Assembly (NCBI RefSeq): GCF_013031405.1
Contig: NZ_WPZY01000005.1
Location: 124,001-188,000, forward strand
DNA length: 64,000 nucleotides
Direction: 5' to 3'
Source of the DNA: Ruegeria sp. HKCCD8929
GTDB lineage: Bacteria > Pseudomonadota > Alphaproteobacteria > Rhodobacterales > Rhodobacteraceae
Position numbers and translations under genes: made by a program. Under the pieces are notes generated by a model. It had not been told where the DNA came from. It did not search any database and worked only from the letters and a program-made list of their open reading frames with translations. Below are positions 25,576 to 34,411 of this stretch, in pieces (position 1 is the stretch's first letter; each line of letters starts with the position of its first letter).

Positions 25576-26751
25576 TCAGAAACCGGCACCGGAGAAGCTT
25601 TGTGGGGCAGGGTCAATCACAACCACCTGTTTGTTCTGGATCGTGGCCACGGCCAGCCCCCTTTCATTAGTCCCGTCGGGCCGCAAACGGAAGATGCCAC
25701 CGACACCCTGGAACCCGGCATTCTGGGTCAGCGCCGTTCCGGTCAGGGCGTCGGACTTACCGGCACCCACCAATGCGCCGATAGCCGCGATGCCGTCATA
25801 GGCCAGCCCGCCGATCGGGTGCGGTGCGCCGCCATAGCTGGCCTGATACCGCGAGCGGAAAGCCTGCGCCTTACCCGGATCGGGCAGCGCGAACCAACCG
25901 CCCTGTACTCCGGGCAGTTCCAGTGTCTGCGACGGGATATCCCAGCGGGTCAGGCCGATGAACTGCGTGGCGGCGGGCGAGACGCCCGCTTCGGGCAGCA
26001 ACTGGCTGTAAAGCGGTAGCGCGCCGGCTGTGGTCGAGGTCAGGAACAGCGAATCCGCGCCGCTGCTGCTGACCGTCGACCTGATGGTCTGCACGCTGTT
26101 GATCACGCCCTGCTGCGAGCGTTCGTAGCCGACGGTGCCGACCACCCGTGCGCTGCTGCGTCCGACAGCCTGCGTGATGGCTGCGCGGCCCAGTTGCCCA
26201 CCGTCATCATTGCTGTGCACCACCACGACGCTGCTCTTGCCCTGCGATGCGGCAAAGCTGGCCAACCGGTTCGCCGTATTGCTGAAGGTCGGTCCCAGGA
26301 CAAAAACATTGCCGCCGGCGATGTTGGTGTTGTTCGAGAAGGACAGGACATTGACCTGCTTGTTCAGCACCGCAAGACCTGCGGCATTGGCGGCCTGGGC
26401 ATAGACCGGTCCGAGAATGATCTTGGCGCCATCATTGACGGCCTGCTGAGCGACGGCGGCAGCGGTGTTCGGATTGCCCGCCGTGTCATAGACGCGCAGG
26501 TCGATCTGCACATTGCCCAGATCGGCAATGGCCAAGCGGGCCGAGTTCTCAAGGCTCTGGGCAAGAACCGCGTCACCCGACTGTCCCGATCCGCGCGGCA
26601 CCAGCAGGGCCACCGGAACCGGTTTTGACGTGTTGATCGAGGGGCCGCCGCCGCCCACCGCAATGGTGTCGCAAGCCGCCAGAAACGCGGCCGTCGCCAG
26701 GGCACAGGCCGACAAGGCCAGTTTTCGGGCAGGCTTGAAAACGCTAAACAT
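25576..26751 (-). CDS. LpoA-like penicillin-binding protein activator lipoprotein
   Basis: This 391-residue lipoprotein has a signal peptide ending in the lipobox LAAC with C27. The mature part is a type I periplasmic binding-protein fold (VALLVPRGSGQSGDAVLAQSLENSARLA) similar to LpoA and branched-chain amino acid binding proteins. LpoA-type proteins stimulate class A penicillin-binding proteins at the outer membrane; an activator role here is by family resemblance. It is divergent from rsmI, matching the common lpoA-rsmI-yraN arrangement, which strengthens the call. Confidence 0.85.
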   Translation of the reverse strand: MFSVFKPARKLALSACALATAAFLAACDTIAVGGGGPSINTSKPVPVALLVPRGSGQSGDAVLAQSLENSARLAIADLGNVQIDLRVYDTAGNPNTAAAVAQQAVNDGAKIILGPVYAQAANAAGLAVLNKQVNVLSFSNNTNIAGGNVFVLGPTFSNTANRLASFAASQGKSSVVVVHSNDDGGQLGRAAITQAVGRSSARVVGTVGYERSQQGVINSVQTIRSTVSSSGADSLFLTSTTAGALPLYSQLLPEAGVSPAATQFIGLTRWDIPSQTLELPGVQGGWFALPDPGKAQAFRSRYQASYGGAPHPIGGLAYDGIAAIGALVGAGKSDALTGTALTQNAGFQGVGGIFRLRPDGTNERGLAVATIQNKQVVVIDPAPQSFSGAGF

Positions 26752-26823
26752 CTAAATCACAACTCCCTGATCCGGCGGTCTGAAGTGCCGCGTTATGTCG
26801 GGCTGCGATAATAAACGTCATGC

Positions 26824-27696
26824 ATGGGGGGTCCAGTATTGAATTTCCATAAGGTCTCACTGCCCGCGGGGCTTTACTTTGTGGCGACACCGATCGGCAC
26901 GGCCCGCGACATCACGTTGCGGGCGCTGGATATCCTTGCCTCGGCGGATGTGATCGCAGCCGAGGACACCCGCAGCCTGCGGCGTCTGATGGATATCCAC
27001 GGCGTTCCGCTTGATGGGCGGCGAATGCTCGCCTATCACGACCACAGCGGCGCAGGCGCGCGCGCGCGGATTCTGGGCGCACTTTCGCAAGGTCAGTCCG
27101 TTGCTTATGCCTCCGAAGCCGGGATGCCTCTGATCGCGGATCCCGGATATGATCTTGGCCGACAGGCCTCGGAGGCGGGATTTGTGGTGACCTGCGCACC
27201 GGGACCGTCCGCCGTCTTGACAGCCCTGACGCTGGCCGGGCTGCCCACGGATGCGTTCTTTTTCGCGGGTTTCCTGCCCAACGCCACCAATGCCCGCCGC
27301 ACCCGACTTGAGGCACTCAGCAGCGTGCCGGGGACGTTGGTATTTTATGAATCCCCCAAGCGGATTTCTGCCTGCCTGACCGACATGGCCGCCACGCTGG
27401 GCGGTGAGCGGCAGGCCGCGCTCTGCCGGGAGCTGACCAAGAAATTCGAGGAAATCCGGCGCGGATCGCTGCAGGAACTGGCCGAAGAGATGCGGAGCGC
27501 AACCGTGAAAGGAGAGATCGTCGTTTTGGTGGATCGCGCCCGTTCACAAGGCGTTAGTGATTCTGACATAGAAGAAGCTTTGGAGACGGCGCTGAAAACC
27601 CATTCGGTCCGGGATGCAGCGGATCTGGTGTCGAAAATGTACGGGATGCCCCGCCGTCCTATCTATCAGCGGGCCTTGAAACTGGGAAAGGGCTGA
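26824..27696 (+). CDS. rsmI: 16S rRNA 2'-O-ribose C1402 methyltransferase
   Basis: This 290-residue SAM-dependent tetrapyrrole-methylase-fold enzyme methylates the ribose of C1402 in the ribosomal P site region. It has FVATPIGTARDITLRAL, AAEDTRSLRRLM, YASEAGMPLIADPGYDL and APGPSAVLTAL, the family's ordered motifs. The ATG at 26824 is used; an in-frame TTG further in is unlikely. It is divergent from the LpoA-like gene and 1 nt before yraN, the widely conserved rsmI neighbourhood. Confidence 0.93.
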   Translation: MGGPVLNFHKVSLPAGLYFVATPIGTARDITLRALDILASADVIAAEDTRSLRRLMDIHGVPLDGRRMLAYHDHSGAGARARILGALSQGQSVAYASEAGMPLIADPGYDLGRQASEAGFVVTCAPGPSAVLTALTLAGLPTDAFFFAGFLPNATNARRTRLEALSSVPGTLVFYESPKRISACLTDMAATLGGERQAALCRELTKKFEEIRRGSLQELAEEMRSATVKGEIVVLVDRARSQGVSDSDIEEALETALKTHSVRDAADLVSKMYGMPRRPIYQRALKLGKG

Positions 27697-27697
27697 C

Positions 27698-28069
27698 ATG
27701 AATACGCGATCCACCAAGGGTTCAGTGGCTTACCATTCCGGTGCGGCGGCGGAACACCGCATCGCGCAGGACTATGAACGGCGCGGTTTTACAATTGCAC
27801 GCCGCCGCTGGCGTGGCGTGGGCGGTGAAATCGACCTGATCACCCGCGACGCGCAGGGTGTGGTGTTTGTCGAGGTCAAGAAAAGCCGGAATTTCGCACA
27901 GGCGGCAGAGCGCCTGAGTACCCAGCAGATGAACCGCATCTACGCATCAGCCGAACAATTTCTTTCCGAAGAACCTGACGGATCGCTAACCAATGCGCGG
28001 TTCGATGTGGCTTTGGTAGACGCCTCGGGCGCGATTCAAATTGTCGAGAATGCCTTTGGCCACGGCTGA
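27698..28069 (+). CDS. YraN family protein (UPF0102, predicted endonuclease fold)
   Basis: This 123-residue protein of the UPF0102/YraN family has the restriction-endonuclease-like core: E in HRIAQDYERRGF, then GGEIDLITRD and VFVEVKKS, the D/E-X-K pattern. Its function is not established; a role in DNA processing is suggested by the fold. It begins 1 nt after rsmI and is in the usual rsmI-yraN pair. gshB follows 61 nt later. Confidence 0.88.
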   Translation: MNTRSTKGSVAYHSGAAAEHRIAQDYERRGFTIARRRWRGVGGEIDLITRDAQGVVFVEVKKSRNFAQAAERLSTQQMNRIYASAEQFLSEEPDGSLTNARFDVALVDASGAIQIVENAFGHG

Positions 28070-28130
28070 TCGCCATTGAACCCTCGGTCTGCCTGCGCCA
28101 TGTATCGGGCAATCGACAGAGGGACGCACC

Positions 28131-29063
28131 ATGAAGATCGCCTTTCAGATGGACCCGATCGGGGCCGTGGACATCAATGCCGACAGCTCGTTTCGTCTTG
28201 CGGAGGAGGCGCAGGCGCGCGGGCATGAGCTGTTCTTTTACGGACCCGATCACTTGGCATATCAGGAGGGGCGGATCACGGCAAGCGGGCGGGACATGAC
28301 CGTGCAGCGTGTGACCGGCAATCCGGCGGTACTGGGACAGGTGCGTGAAGTGGATCTGGCTGAATTTGACGTGGTCTGGTTGCGGCAGGACCCGCCCTTT
28401 GACATGCATTACATCACCTCGACCCATCTGCTGGACCGGCTGCAGGGCCAGACGCTGGTGGTGAACGACCCCTTCTGGGTGCGAAACTATCCCGAAAAGC
28501 TGCTGGTTCTGGACTTCCCGGACCTGACCCCGCCCACCACGGTTGCCCGCGATCTCGAGACCATCAAGGCGTTCAAGGCCAAGCATGGCGACGTCATTTT
28601 AAAACCGCTCTACGGCAATGGCGGCGCGGGTGTGTTCCGACTGGATGCCAACGACCGCAACCTGACCTCGCTGCATGAGCTGTTCACCGGGTTTTCGCGT
28701 GAGCCGCTGATCGTGCAGAAATTCCTGCCCGACGTGCGCAATGGCGACAAGCGGATCATTCTGGTGGATGGTGAGCCGGTGGGGGCGATCAACCGGATAC
28801 CGGCAGAGGGTGAGACACGCTCGAACATGCATGTGGGCGGGCGGCCGGAAAAGATCGGGCTGAGCGCACGCGATCTGGAGATTTGTGCCGCTATCGGGCC
28901 ACTGCTCAAGGAGAAGGGGCAGGTTTTCGTTGGTATCGACGTGATCGGTGACTACCTGACCGAGATCAACGTGACCTCGCCCACCGGCATTCAGGAGTTG
29001 GAGCGCTTCAACGGCGTCAATGTCGCCGAGAAGATCTGGCAGGCCATAGAGGCCAAGCTCTAA
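28131..29063 (+). CDS. gshB: glutathione synthase
   Basis: This 310-residue ATP-grasp enzyme joins gamma-glutamylcysteine and glycine to make glutathione. The start MKIAFQMDPIGAVDINADSS, then WLRQDPPFDMHY, LKPLYGNGGAGVF and EINVTSPTGIQEL are all characteristic. Its length is typical. The stop codon overlaps the stop of convergent comM by 3 nt. A gamma-glutamylcyclotransferase and a GST are also in the window but not in the same operon. Confidence 0.96.
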   Translation: MKIAFQMDPIGAVDINADSSFRLAEEAQARGHELFFYGPDHLAYQEGRITASGRDMTVQRVTGNPAVLGQVREVDLAEFDVVWLRQDPPFDMHYITSTHLLDRLQGQTLVVNDPFWVRNYPEKLLVLDFPDLTPPTTVARDLETIKAFKAKHGDVILKPLYGNGGAGVFRLDANDRNLTSLHELFTGFSREPLIVQKFLPDVRNGDKRIILVDGEPVGAINRIPAEGETRSNMHVGGRPEKIGLSARDLEICAAIGPLLKEKGQVFVGIDVIGDYLTEINVTSPTGIQELERFNGVNVAEKIWQAIEAKL

Positions 29064-30574
29064 GCCATGACCCGGGCGCTGATGCGAAAGCTTAGGGCTT
29101 CGGCCACATGCGGCCGGCAGACATGTGCTGAGCCTTCAAGGTCGGCGATGGTGCGGGCCACCCGCAGGATACGGTGATAGGCGCGGGCCGACAGGCCGAA
29201 CCGGTCGGCGGCCTTGAGCAGCAACTCTTTGCCTTCCGCGTCGGGCGAGGCGATTTCCTCGAGCACTTTGCCTTCGGCATCGGCATTCTGGGAGATGCCG
29301 ATATGCTCTCGAAACCTTTCCATCTGAACATTGCGAGCAGCCGCAACCCGGGCCGCCACGGTTTCTGAGCTGTCCCCGGATGACGGTAAATCCAGATCCG
29401 TGAATTCGACCGGCGGCACCTCCAGCCGGAGGTCGAACCGGTCCATCAGGGGGCCGGAGATGCGACCCAGATAGTCCTCGCCACAATTGGGCGCGCGGGA
29501 GCAGGCTCGGGCCGGATTGGTCAGGTAGCCGCATTTGCAAGGGTTGGCGGCGGCAACCAGCATGAAGCGGCAGGGGTAGTTTACGTGGGCATTGGCGCGC
29601 GACACCATGATTTCCCCGGTCTCGATGGGTTGGCGCAAGGTTTCCAGAACAGTGCGTGGGAATTCCGGGAACTCGTCCATGAACAGGACGCCATTATGGG
29701 CCAGTGAGATTTCGCCCGGTTTGGCCCCCTTCCCACCTCCGACAATGGAGGCCATCGATGCCGTGTGATGCGGGTCCCGAAACGGGCGGGTCCGGCTGAT
29801 GCCACCTTCGTCCAGCAGCCCGCACAGAGAGTGGATCATCGAGGTATCGAGCGCCTCGGCGGCGGTGAGCGGCGGCAGGATGCCGGGGATGCGGGCGGCG
29901 AGCATGGACTTGCCCGAGCCCGGCGTGCCGATCATGATCAGGTGGTGGCGGCCGGCGGCGGCAATCTCGAGCGCACGTTTTGCTCGCTCCTGTCCCTTCA
30001 CATCCCGCAGGTCCTTTTCGAAAGGGTCGGTGTGAATTTCGCCCGCTTGTGCTGCCGCCAGAGGAGCTTGGCCGGAATAGTGGCGGACGACTGCGCCGAG
30101 CGTGTCGGCGCCGATCACGGTCGTGGCCTCGACCCAGGCGGCCTCGGCGCTGGAGGCTTTGGGACAGAGCAGAACCCGGTCTTCGGCAGCGGCGGTCATG
30201 GCCGAGGGCAGGGCGCCGATCACCGGGATCAGCGAGCCGTCGAGGGAAAGCTCGCCCAGAGCCAGCGTTTTTTCGGCGGCCTCGGCGGGCACGATTTCGA
30301 GCGCGGCGAGCAGGGCCAGCGCGATGGGCAGGTCAAAATGACTACCCTCCTTCGGCAAGTCGGCGGGTGAGAGATTGATGGTGATCCGCTTGGAGGGCAG
30401 GGCGATCGCCATGGCGCTCAGCGCGCTGCGCACCCGGTCGCGGGCTTCGGACACAGCCTTGTCCGGTAGGCCCACGATGGAAAAGGCGGGCAGGCCGGGG
30501 GTGACGGCGCACTGCACCTCGACCGGGCGGGCCTCGACCCCTTGGAATGCGACGGTGTAGGCGCGGGCGACCAT
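29060..30574 (-). CDS. comM: YifB/ComM family Mg-chelatase-like AAA+ ATPase
   Basis: This 504-residue protein has an N-terminal Lon-like (ChlI) domain (GLPAFSIVGLPDKAVSEARDR), a AAA+ core with Walker A MIGTPGSGKSM and Walker B VLFMDEFPEF, and a Mg_chelatase C-terminal domain containing a Cys-rich insert (ANPCKCGYLTNPARACSRAPNC). In naturally transformable bacteria ComM is a helicase that helps integrate incoming DNA. The family is widespread beyond competent species, so its role here is uncertain. A short inverted repeat (CCTGTT/AACAGG, 30581-30600) lies directly upstream. Confidence 0.92.
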   Translation of the reverse strand: MVARAYTVAFQGVEARPVEVQCAVTPGLPAFSIVGLPDKAVSEARDRVRSALSAMAIALPSKRITINLSPADLPKEGSHFDLPIALALLAALEIVPAEAAEKTLALGELSLDGSLIPVIGALPSAMTAAAEDRVLLCPKASSAEAAWVEATTVIGADTLGAVVRHYSGQAPLAAAQAGEIHTDPFEKDLRDVKGQERAKRALEIAAAGRHHLIMIGTPGSGKSMLAARIPGILPPLTAAEALDTSMIHSLCGLLDEGGISRTRPFRDPHHTASMASIVGGGKGAKPGEISLAHNGVLFMDEFPEFPRTVLETLRQPIETGEIMVSRANAHVNYPCRFMLVAAANPCKCGYLTNPARACSRAPNCGEDYLGRISGPLMDRFDLRLEVPPVEFTDLDLPSSGDSSETVAARVAAARNVQMERFREHIGISQNADAEGKVLEEIASPDAEGKELLLKAADRFGLSARAYHRILRVARTIADLEGSAHVCRPHVAEALSFRISARVMA

Positions 30575-30634
30575 GGCTGTCCTGTTTTTTGGTTAACAGG
30601 GGATTGCTAGCGTGGCCGTGGTTTAGGAAGGGTT

Positions 30635-30657
30635 AACGCCGCGCGGGCGGCGGCGTT
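30635..30657. terminator. 8-bp hairpin between comM and the GST gene
   Basis: AACGCCGC (30635-30642) and GCGGCGTT (30650-30657) form a perfect stem with a 7-nt loop. It sits downstream of the GST gene (minus strand), next to a copy of the intergenic AAGAAGAAG repeat. There is no T run, so termination is only probable. Confidence 0.45.
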
Positions 30658-30688
30658 GGGATTTACGTATTTTCAGCAAGAAGAAGCA
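30650..30688 (+). repeat. roseobacter-type intergenic repeat, copy A
   Basis: This copy contains ATTTACGTATTTTCAGC followed by AAGAAGAAGC. It matches copy B at 35590-35636 and copy C' at 40631-40678. It overlaps the last codons of the GST gene and the right arm of the adjacent hairpin. Confidence 0.6.
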
Positions 30689-31371
30689 ACCGGGCTGGGC
30701 CAGTGATCGAAGGGTAGGTTCAATTCGTAGGGGAACGGATCGTAGGTGACCTTCAGTGCCTCCCGACGCCATGCCTCGACGGCAGAGTCGCCCAGAAGCA
30801 TCTCGCAATAGGCGCGGTTTTCATTCGAGACCGGCAATCCGTATCCGACAATCCGTGCGGCAACAGGCGTGTAGAACACATCCGCCAGAGAGTACGCACC
30901 GAAGAGCGGGCCAGATAATGCGCCTGACAGGTGTCGTGCATGGGCCCAGAGGATTTCGATGCGGGCGAGATCGATGCGGGTATCGGGTGCCGGGCTGAAA
31001 TCCCGGTAGCGGCGCGCGAGTTGCATCGGGCATTCGCTGCGCAGGGCGGTGAATCCGGCGACCATCTCGGCGCAGAGCCAGCGGGCAGTGGCGCGGGCTG
31101 CGGGGGCTGTGGGCCAGAGCCCAGCCTCTGGATGGCGCTCGGCCAGCGTTTCGGCCATGGCGAGACTTTCGCCGACGACGGTGCCGTCGGGCAGTCGCAG
31201 CGTGGGTACCAGCCGGGCGGGCGCGAGTGCCGCCATGTCCTGCGCCATGGTTCCGGAATAGAGGCCGATCATGTGGGTGCGGTAGGGGATGCCGAATTTC
31301 TCGAGCATCAGCCAGCCGCGGAGCGACCAACTCGAGAACAGGCGGTCACCGATATAGAGGTCGTAGGTCAT
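30673..31371 (-). CDS. glutathione S-transferase family protein
   Basis: This 232-residue protein has a thioredoxin-like N-terminal domain (YDLYIGDRLFSSWSLRGWLML, then VPTLRLPDGTVVGESLAMAETLAE) and an all-helical C-terminal domain. The SSWS segment supplies the probable catalytic serine. It would conjugate or reduce substrates with glutathione in the cytosol; the substrate is unknown. Its 3' end overlaps a copy of the intergenic repeat, so the last residues (SPVASSC) may have been recruited from the repeat. It stands alone between comM and the cobalamin pair. Confidence 0.85.
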   Translation of the reverse strand: MTYDLYIGDRLFSSWSLRGWLMLEKFGIPYRTHMIGLYSGTMAQDMAALAPARLVPTLRLPDGTVVGESLAMAETLAERHPEAGLWPTAPAARATARWLCAEMVAGFTALRSECPMQLARRYRDFSPAPDTRIDLARIEILWAHARHLSGALSGPLFGAYSLADVFYTPVAARIVGYGLPVSNENRAYCEMLLGDSAVEAWRREALKVTYDPFPYELNLPFDHWPSPVASSC

Positions 31372-31430
31372 GCACAGACGCTAGGCGGGGATGCGCGCCT
31401 TGGTAAAACGGTCTTTTGTGCGGGTGCCGA

Positions 31431-32009
31431 TCACGGGCAGTGATTGATCCGACCCACGGTCCAAGTGTCCTCAAGCCGGGTGATCTCGGTTACAGAGAGG
31501 TTGTCGATGCGATGCGAGAATGCTTCTTCCGCCGTCAAGCGCAGCGCGCGTTGGACCTGAGACAGTATGACGCCGAAATGGGCGATGACGATCACGTCAT
31601 GTCCGGCGTGGTCGCGGATCAACGCGTCGATGGCGGCATCGACGCGGGCACAGACCTCGTTCCAGCTTTCGCCGTTTGGCGGGCGGACCTCGCCCGGATA
31701 GCCCCAGTAGGCGCGGGCCAGTACGGGGTCTTCGGCCTCGATCTCGGCATAGCGACGCAGTTCCCACGTGCCAAAGTTGATCTCGCGCAGGTCGGGTCGG
31801 TGCGGCAGGCGGGTGCGGGTGCCCTGAACGGCCGTCGCAGTGTCAGCGGCGCGGCACAGATCGGACGAGATGACCAGCGCAGGGTCGGGTAGGTGCGCAG
31901 ACAGGCGCGCAATTGCCGCATGGTCGCTCAGGTCGGCGGGCAGGTCGGACCAGCCCACCATGGATTTTGCGTGGGTCGGGCCATGGCGGACCAGATGCAG
32001 GCGGGTCAC
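31431..32009 (-). CDS. histidine phosphatase, probable alpha-ribazole phosphatase
   Basis: This 192-residue phosphoglycerate-mutase-like phosphatase has the catalytic LVRHGPT at the N-terminus and VIAHFGVI at the C-terminus. Its start overlaps the cobU-type gene by 4 nt, so by context it is likely CobC, which dephosphorylates alpha-ribazole phosphate in the nucleotide-loop part of B12 synthesis. The sequence itself supports only the broader family, so the substrate is inferred. Confidence 0.75.
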   Translation of the reverse strand: MTRLHLVRHGPTHAKSMVGWSDLPADLSDHAAIARLSAHLPDPALVISSDLCRAADTATAVQGTRTRLPHRPDLREINFGTWELRRYAEIEAEDPVLARAYWGYPGEVRPPNGESWNEVCARVDAAIDALIRDHAGHDVIVIAHFGVILSQVQRALRLTAEEAFSHRIDNLSVTEITRLEDTWTVGRINHCP

Positions 32010-32527
32010 GGTAGTTCCCCTTTCAGCACCAGTGGCAGGCCGGCGGTGACCTGCACCACCAGATCGGCCTCAGCCGCCAGGGCAATGTTCAGCCGCCCCT
32101 GCGCCTCGCGAAACCGCCGCGCCAGTGCGTTTTCGGGGACGATACCGTGGCCAACCTCGTTCGAGACCACCACCAACTGCGCCGCGCAGGTGCGCAGGGC
32201 GCGCTGCAACCCGGCGCGCGCCGTGTCCAGATCGCTGTCGGCGAGCAGATGATTGCTGAGCCACATGGTGACGCAGTCGATCAGGCAGATGTGATCCGAC
32301 TCCAGTCCCGAAAGGGCCGGGCCCAGATCCAGAGGCGCCTCGATCGTCGTCCAATCGGCGCCTCTTTGTGCAATATGTTGCTCAATCTTTTGGCGCATCT
32401 CGTCATCAAACACTTGTGATGTGGCGACATAAACTCGGGATTTTCCAGTTGATACAACCAGTTGTTCGGCAAATGCGGATTTTCCGGATGCTGCGCCGCC
32501 AAGAATTAAGGTTAAATTGGGATGCAC
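32006..32527 (-). CDS. cobU: bifunctional adenosylcobinamide kinase/guanylyltransferase
   Basis: This 173-residue enzyme activates adenosylcobinamide during cobalamin synthesis or salvage. The P-loop is GGAASGKS at 10-17, followed by RVYVATSQVFDDEM, LIDCVTMWLSN and VVSNEVGHGIVPEN, the family's signature order. It starts the two-gene cobalamin unit with the phosphatase, and is divergent from rpoH. B12 made or salvaged here would serve ethylmalonyl-CoA mutase, among others. I do not see a cobalamin riboswitch in the 101-bp region upstream. The name cobP is used in some alphaproteobacteria. Confidence 0.93.
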   Translation of the reverse strand: MHPNLTLILGGAASGKSAFAEQLVVSTGKSRVYVATSQVFDDEMRQKIEQHIAQRGADWTTIEAPLDLGPALSGLESDHICLIDCVTMWLSNHLLADSDLDTARAGLQRALRTCAAQLVVVSNEVGHGIVPENALARRFREAQGRLNIALAAEADLVVQVTAGLPLVLKGELP

Positions 32528-32628
32528 TTTTATTACCTTTCTGGTGATCCACCCGGTTATTGTTCTGCGTATCGGCAGTAATTGCGCATGACAAGGCCGG
32601 CAAATGCCTGGCTTTTGGGGAGCATTTT

Positions 32629-33507
32629 ATGGCACTGGACCATCCACGAGACCTGTCCATGTCGCGACAGGCGATGAAGGCGGAACTGCTGGATGCCGAG
32701 ACCGAGTTGCGGCTGGCCTATGCCTGGCGCGATGAGCGGGATGAACAGGCGTTGCACCGGCTGATCACCGCTTACATGCGGTTGGCGATTTCCATGGCGG
32801 CAAAGTTCAAGCGCTACGGCGCGCCGATGAACGATCTGATTCAGGAGGCCGGTCTGGGCCTTATGAAGGCTGCTGACAAGTTCGATCCAGATCGCGGGGT
32901 GCGCTTCTCGACCTATGCGGTCTGGTGGATCAAGGCCAGCATTCAGGACTATGTGATGCGCAACTGGTCAATGGTGCGCACAGGATCCACGTCATCGCAG
33001 AAATCGCTGTTTTTCAACATGCGCCGGGTGCAGGCTCGGCTGGAGCGTGAGGCCGCTGCCGATGGGTTGGAGTTGGACCGACACCAGCTGCACCAGATGA
33101 TTGCCTCTGAGATCGGTGTGCCCCTGCGCGATGTCGAGATGATGGAAGGGCGGCTTTCGGGCTCGGATTTCTCGCTGAACGCCGTGCAGGCGGCGGATGA
33201 GGATGGCCGTGAATGGATTGACGCGCTTGAAGATGAAAGCGTGCAGGCCGCGGAAAAGGTCGAGAACCGGCACGACAGGGCGCAGTTGCGGGAATGGCTG
33301 TTGATCGCGATGCGGGCCCTTAACGACCGCGAGCGGTTCATCGTGCGTGAGAGGAAACTGCGTGACAAGCCGCGTACACTGGAAAGTCTGGGTCAGGAAC
33401 TTGGCCTCTCCAAGGAACGGGTGCGTCAACTTGAGGCCGCTGCGTTTGCCAAGATGCGCAAGAACCTTGAAGCGCAATCGCGCGAGGTGCAACAGTTCCT
33501 CGTATGA
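32629..33507 (+). CDS. rpoH: RNA polymerase sigma-32-type factor (RpoH family)
   Basis: This 292-residue alternative sigma factor has region 2 (YMRLAISMAAKFKRYGAPMNDLIQEAGLGLM, RFSTYAVWWIKASIQDYVM), an RpoH-box-like QKSLFFNMRR and region 4 ending TLESLGQELGLSKERVRQLE. It directs heat-shock or oxidative-stress transcription. Alphaproteobacteria often have two RpoH proteins; this one resembles RpoHII, but I cannot settle that by reading alone. GGGGAG lies 6 nt before the ATG at 32629. The stop overlaps the chaN start by 4 nt. Confidence 0.9.
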   Translation: MALDHPRDLSMSRQAMKAELLDAETELRLAYAWRDERDEQALHRLITAYMRLAISMAAKFKRYGAPMNDLIQEAGLGLMKAADKFDPDRGVRFSTYAVWWIKASIQDYVMRNWSMVRTGSTSSQKSLFFNMRRVQARLEREAAADGLELDRHQLHQMIASEIGVPLRDVEMMEGRLSGSDFSLNAVQAADEDGREWIDALEDESVQAAEKVENRHDRAQLREWLLIAMRALNDRERFIVRERKLRDKPRTLESLGQELGLSKERVRQLEAAAFAKMRKNLEAQSREVQQFLV

Positions 33508-34334
33508 GAAACATGACCATTCTGGTATGCGCCGCGATGGCGCTTTGGGCCGCCTCGCTCCGGGCGGCCTTTGCGGATGAGAATGTACCGGCGGACGTGG
33601 CCGAGCAGGCGTTGGCGGCGGATGTGGTGATCCTGGGCGAAGTGCATGACAACCCGCACCATCACCAGGTTCAGGCCGCGATGGTGGCCGAAATGCAGCC
33701 CAAGGCCATCGTCTGGGAGATGCTGACCGAGGAAGGCGCGGGACGGGTGAATGCCACCCTGATCTCCGAGCCCGACAAGTTGGCGGCCGCCGTGCGCTGG
33801 GCCGAGTTGGGCTGGCCGCCGCTTGCCATGTATCTGCCGATCTTCCGGGCAGCTCCCGATGCGCCGCTTTATGGCGCATTGGTGCCCCGCGCTGCGGCAC
33901 GCGCAGCGATGGAGACCGGCGCCGCCACGGCGCTTGGCGCGGATGCGGCGCGCTACGGGCTTACGGTCCCCCTTGTGCCCGAGGAGCAGGCCGCGCGCGA
34001 GGCGGATCAGCAGATCGCCCATTGCAATGCGCTGCCCGAAGAGATGCTGCCTCAGATGGTGGCAATCCAGCGTCTACGCGATGCGGTGCTGGCGCGAGCG
34101 GTGCTGCGGGCAATGCGGGAAACCGGCGGTCCTGTCGCCGTGATCACCGGAAACGGTCATGCCCGTAAGGACCGTGGTGTCCCGGTCTATCTGGCGCGGT
34201 TGGAGCCCGGCCTGAGGGTTTTCGTTCTGGGCCAGTCCGAGGATGGTCGGGTCGATGGTGACTATGACGCGGTTGTCGACAGCCCCGCCGCCGAGCGTGA
34301 AGACCCCTGCGCGGCCTTTGCACCGCAGGACTGA
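33504..34334 (+). CDS. ChaN-family haem/iron-binding-like protein
   Basis: This 276-residue exported protein has a signal peptide at about 1-24 and the ChaN/Tiki-fold motif VVILGEVHDNPHHH, with GNGHARKD near the C-terminus. ChaN-type proteins bind haem at the outer membrane; no lipobox cysteine is evident here, so it may be soluble in the periplasm. It overlaps rpoH by 4 nt, which suggests co-expression of iron/haem handling with stress transcription. The functional link is inference. Confidence 0.82.
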   Translation: MRNMTILVCAAMALWAASLRAAFADENVPADVAEQALAADVVILGEVHDNPHHHQVQAAMVAEMQPKAIVWEMLTEEGAGRVNATLISEPDKLAAAVRWAELGWPPLAMYLPIFRAAPDAPLYGALVPRAAARAAMETGAATALGADAARYGLTVPLVPEEQAAREADQQIAHCNALPEEMLPQMVAIQRLRDAVLARAVLRAMRETGGPVAVITGNGHARKDRGVPVYLARLEPGLRVFVLGQSEDGRVDGDYDAVVDSPAAEREDPCAAFAPQD

Positions 34335-34411
34335 TTGCCGGGGATTATGCGCTGGCGCAACGGGCGCCGCTTGCCTAATGTCGGGGCGATCCGGAACGGG
34401 AAAGGGCGGGC

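Noticed and set aside
32528-32628. Cobalamin riboswitch upstream of cobU
   Set aside because: The region is only 101 bp, and I see no B12-box-like sequence or the long structured fold a cobalamin riboswitch needs.
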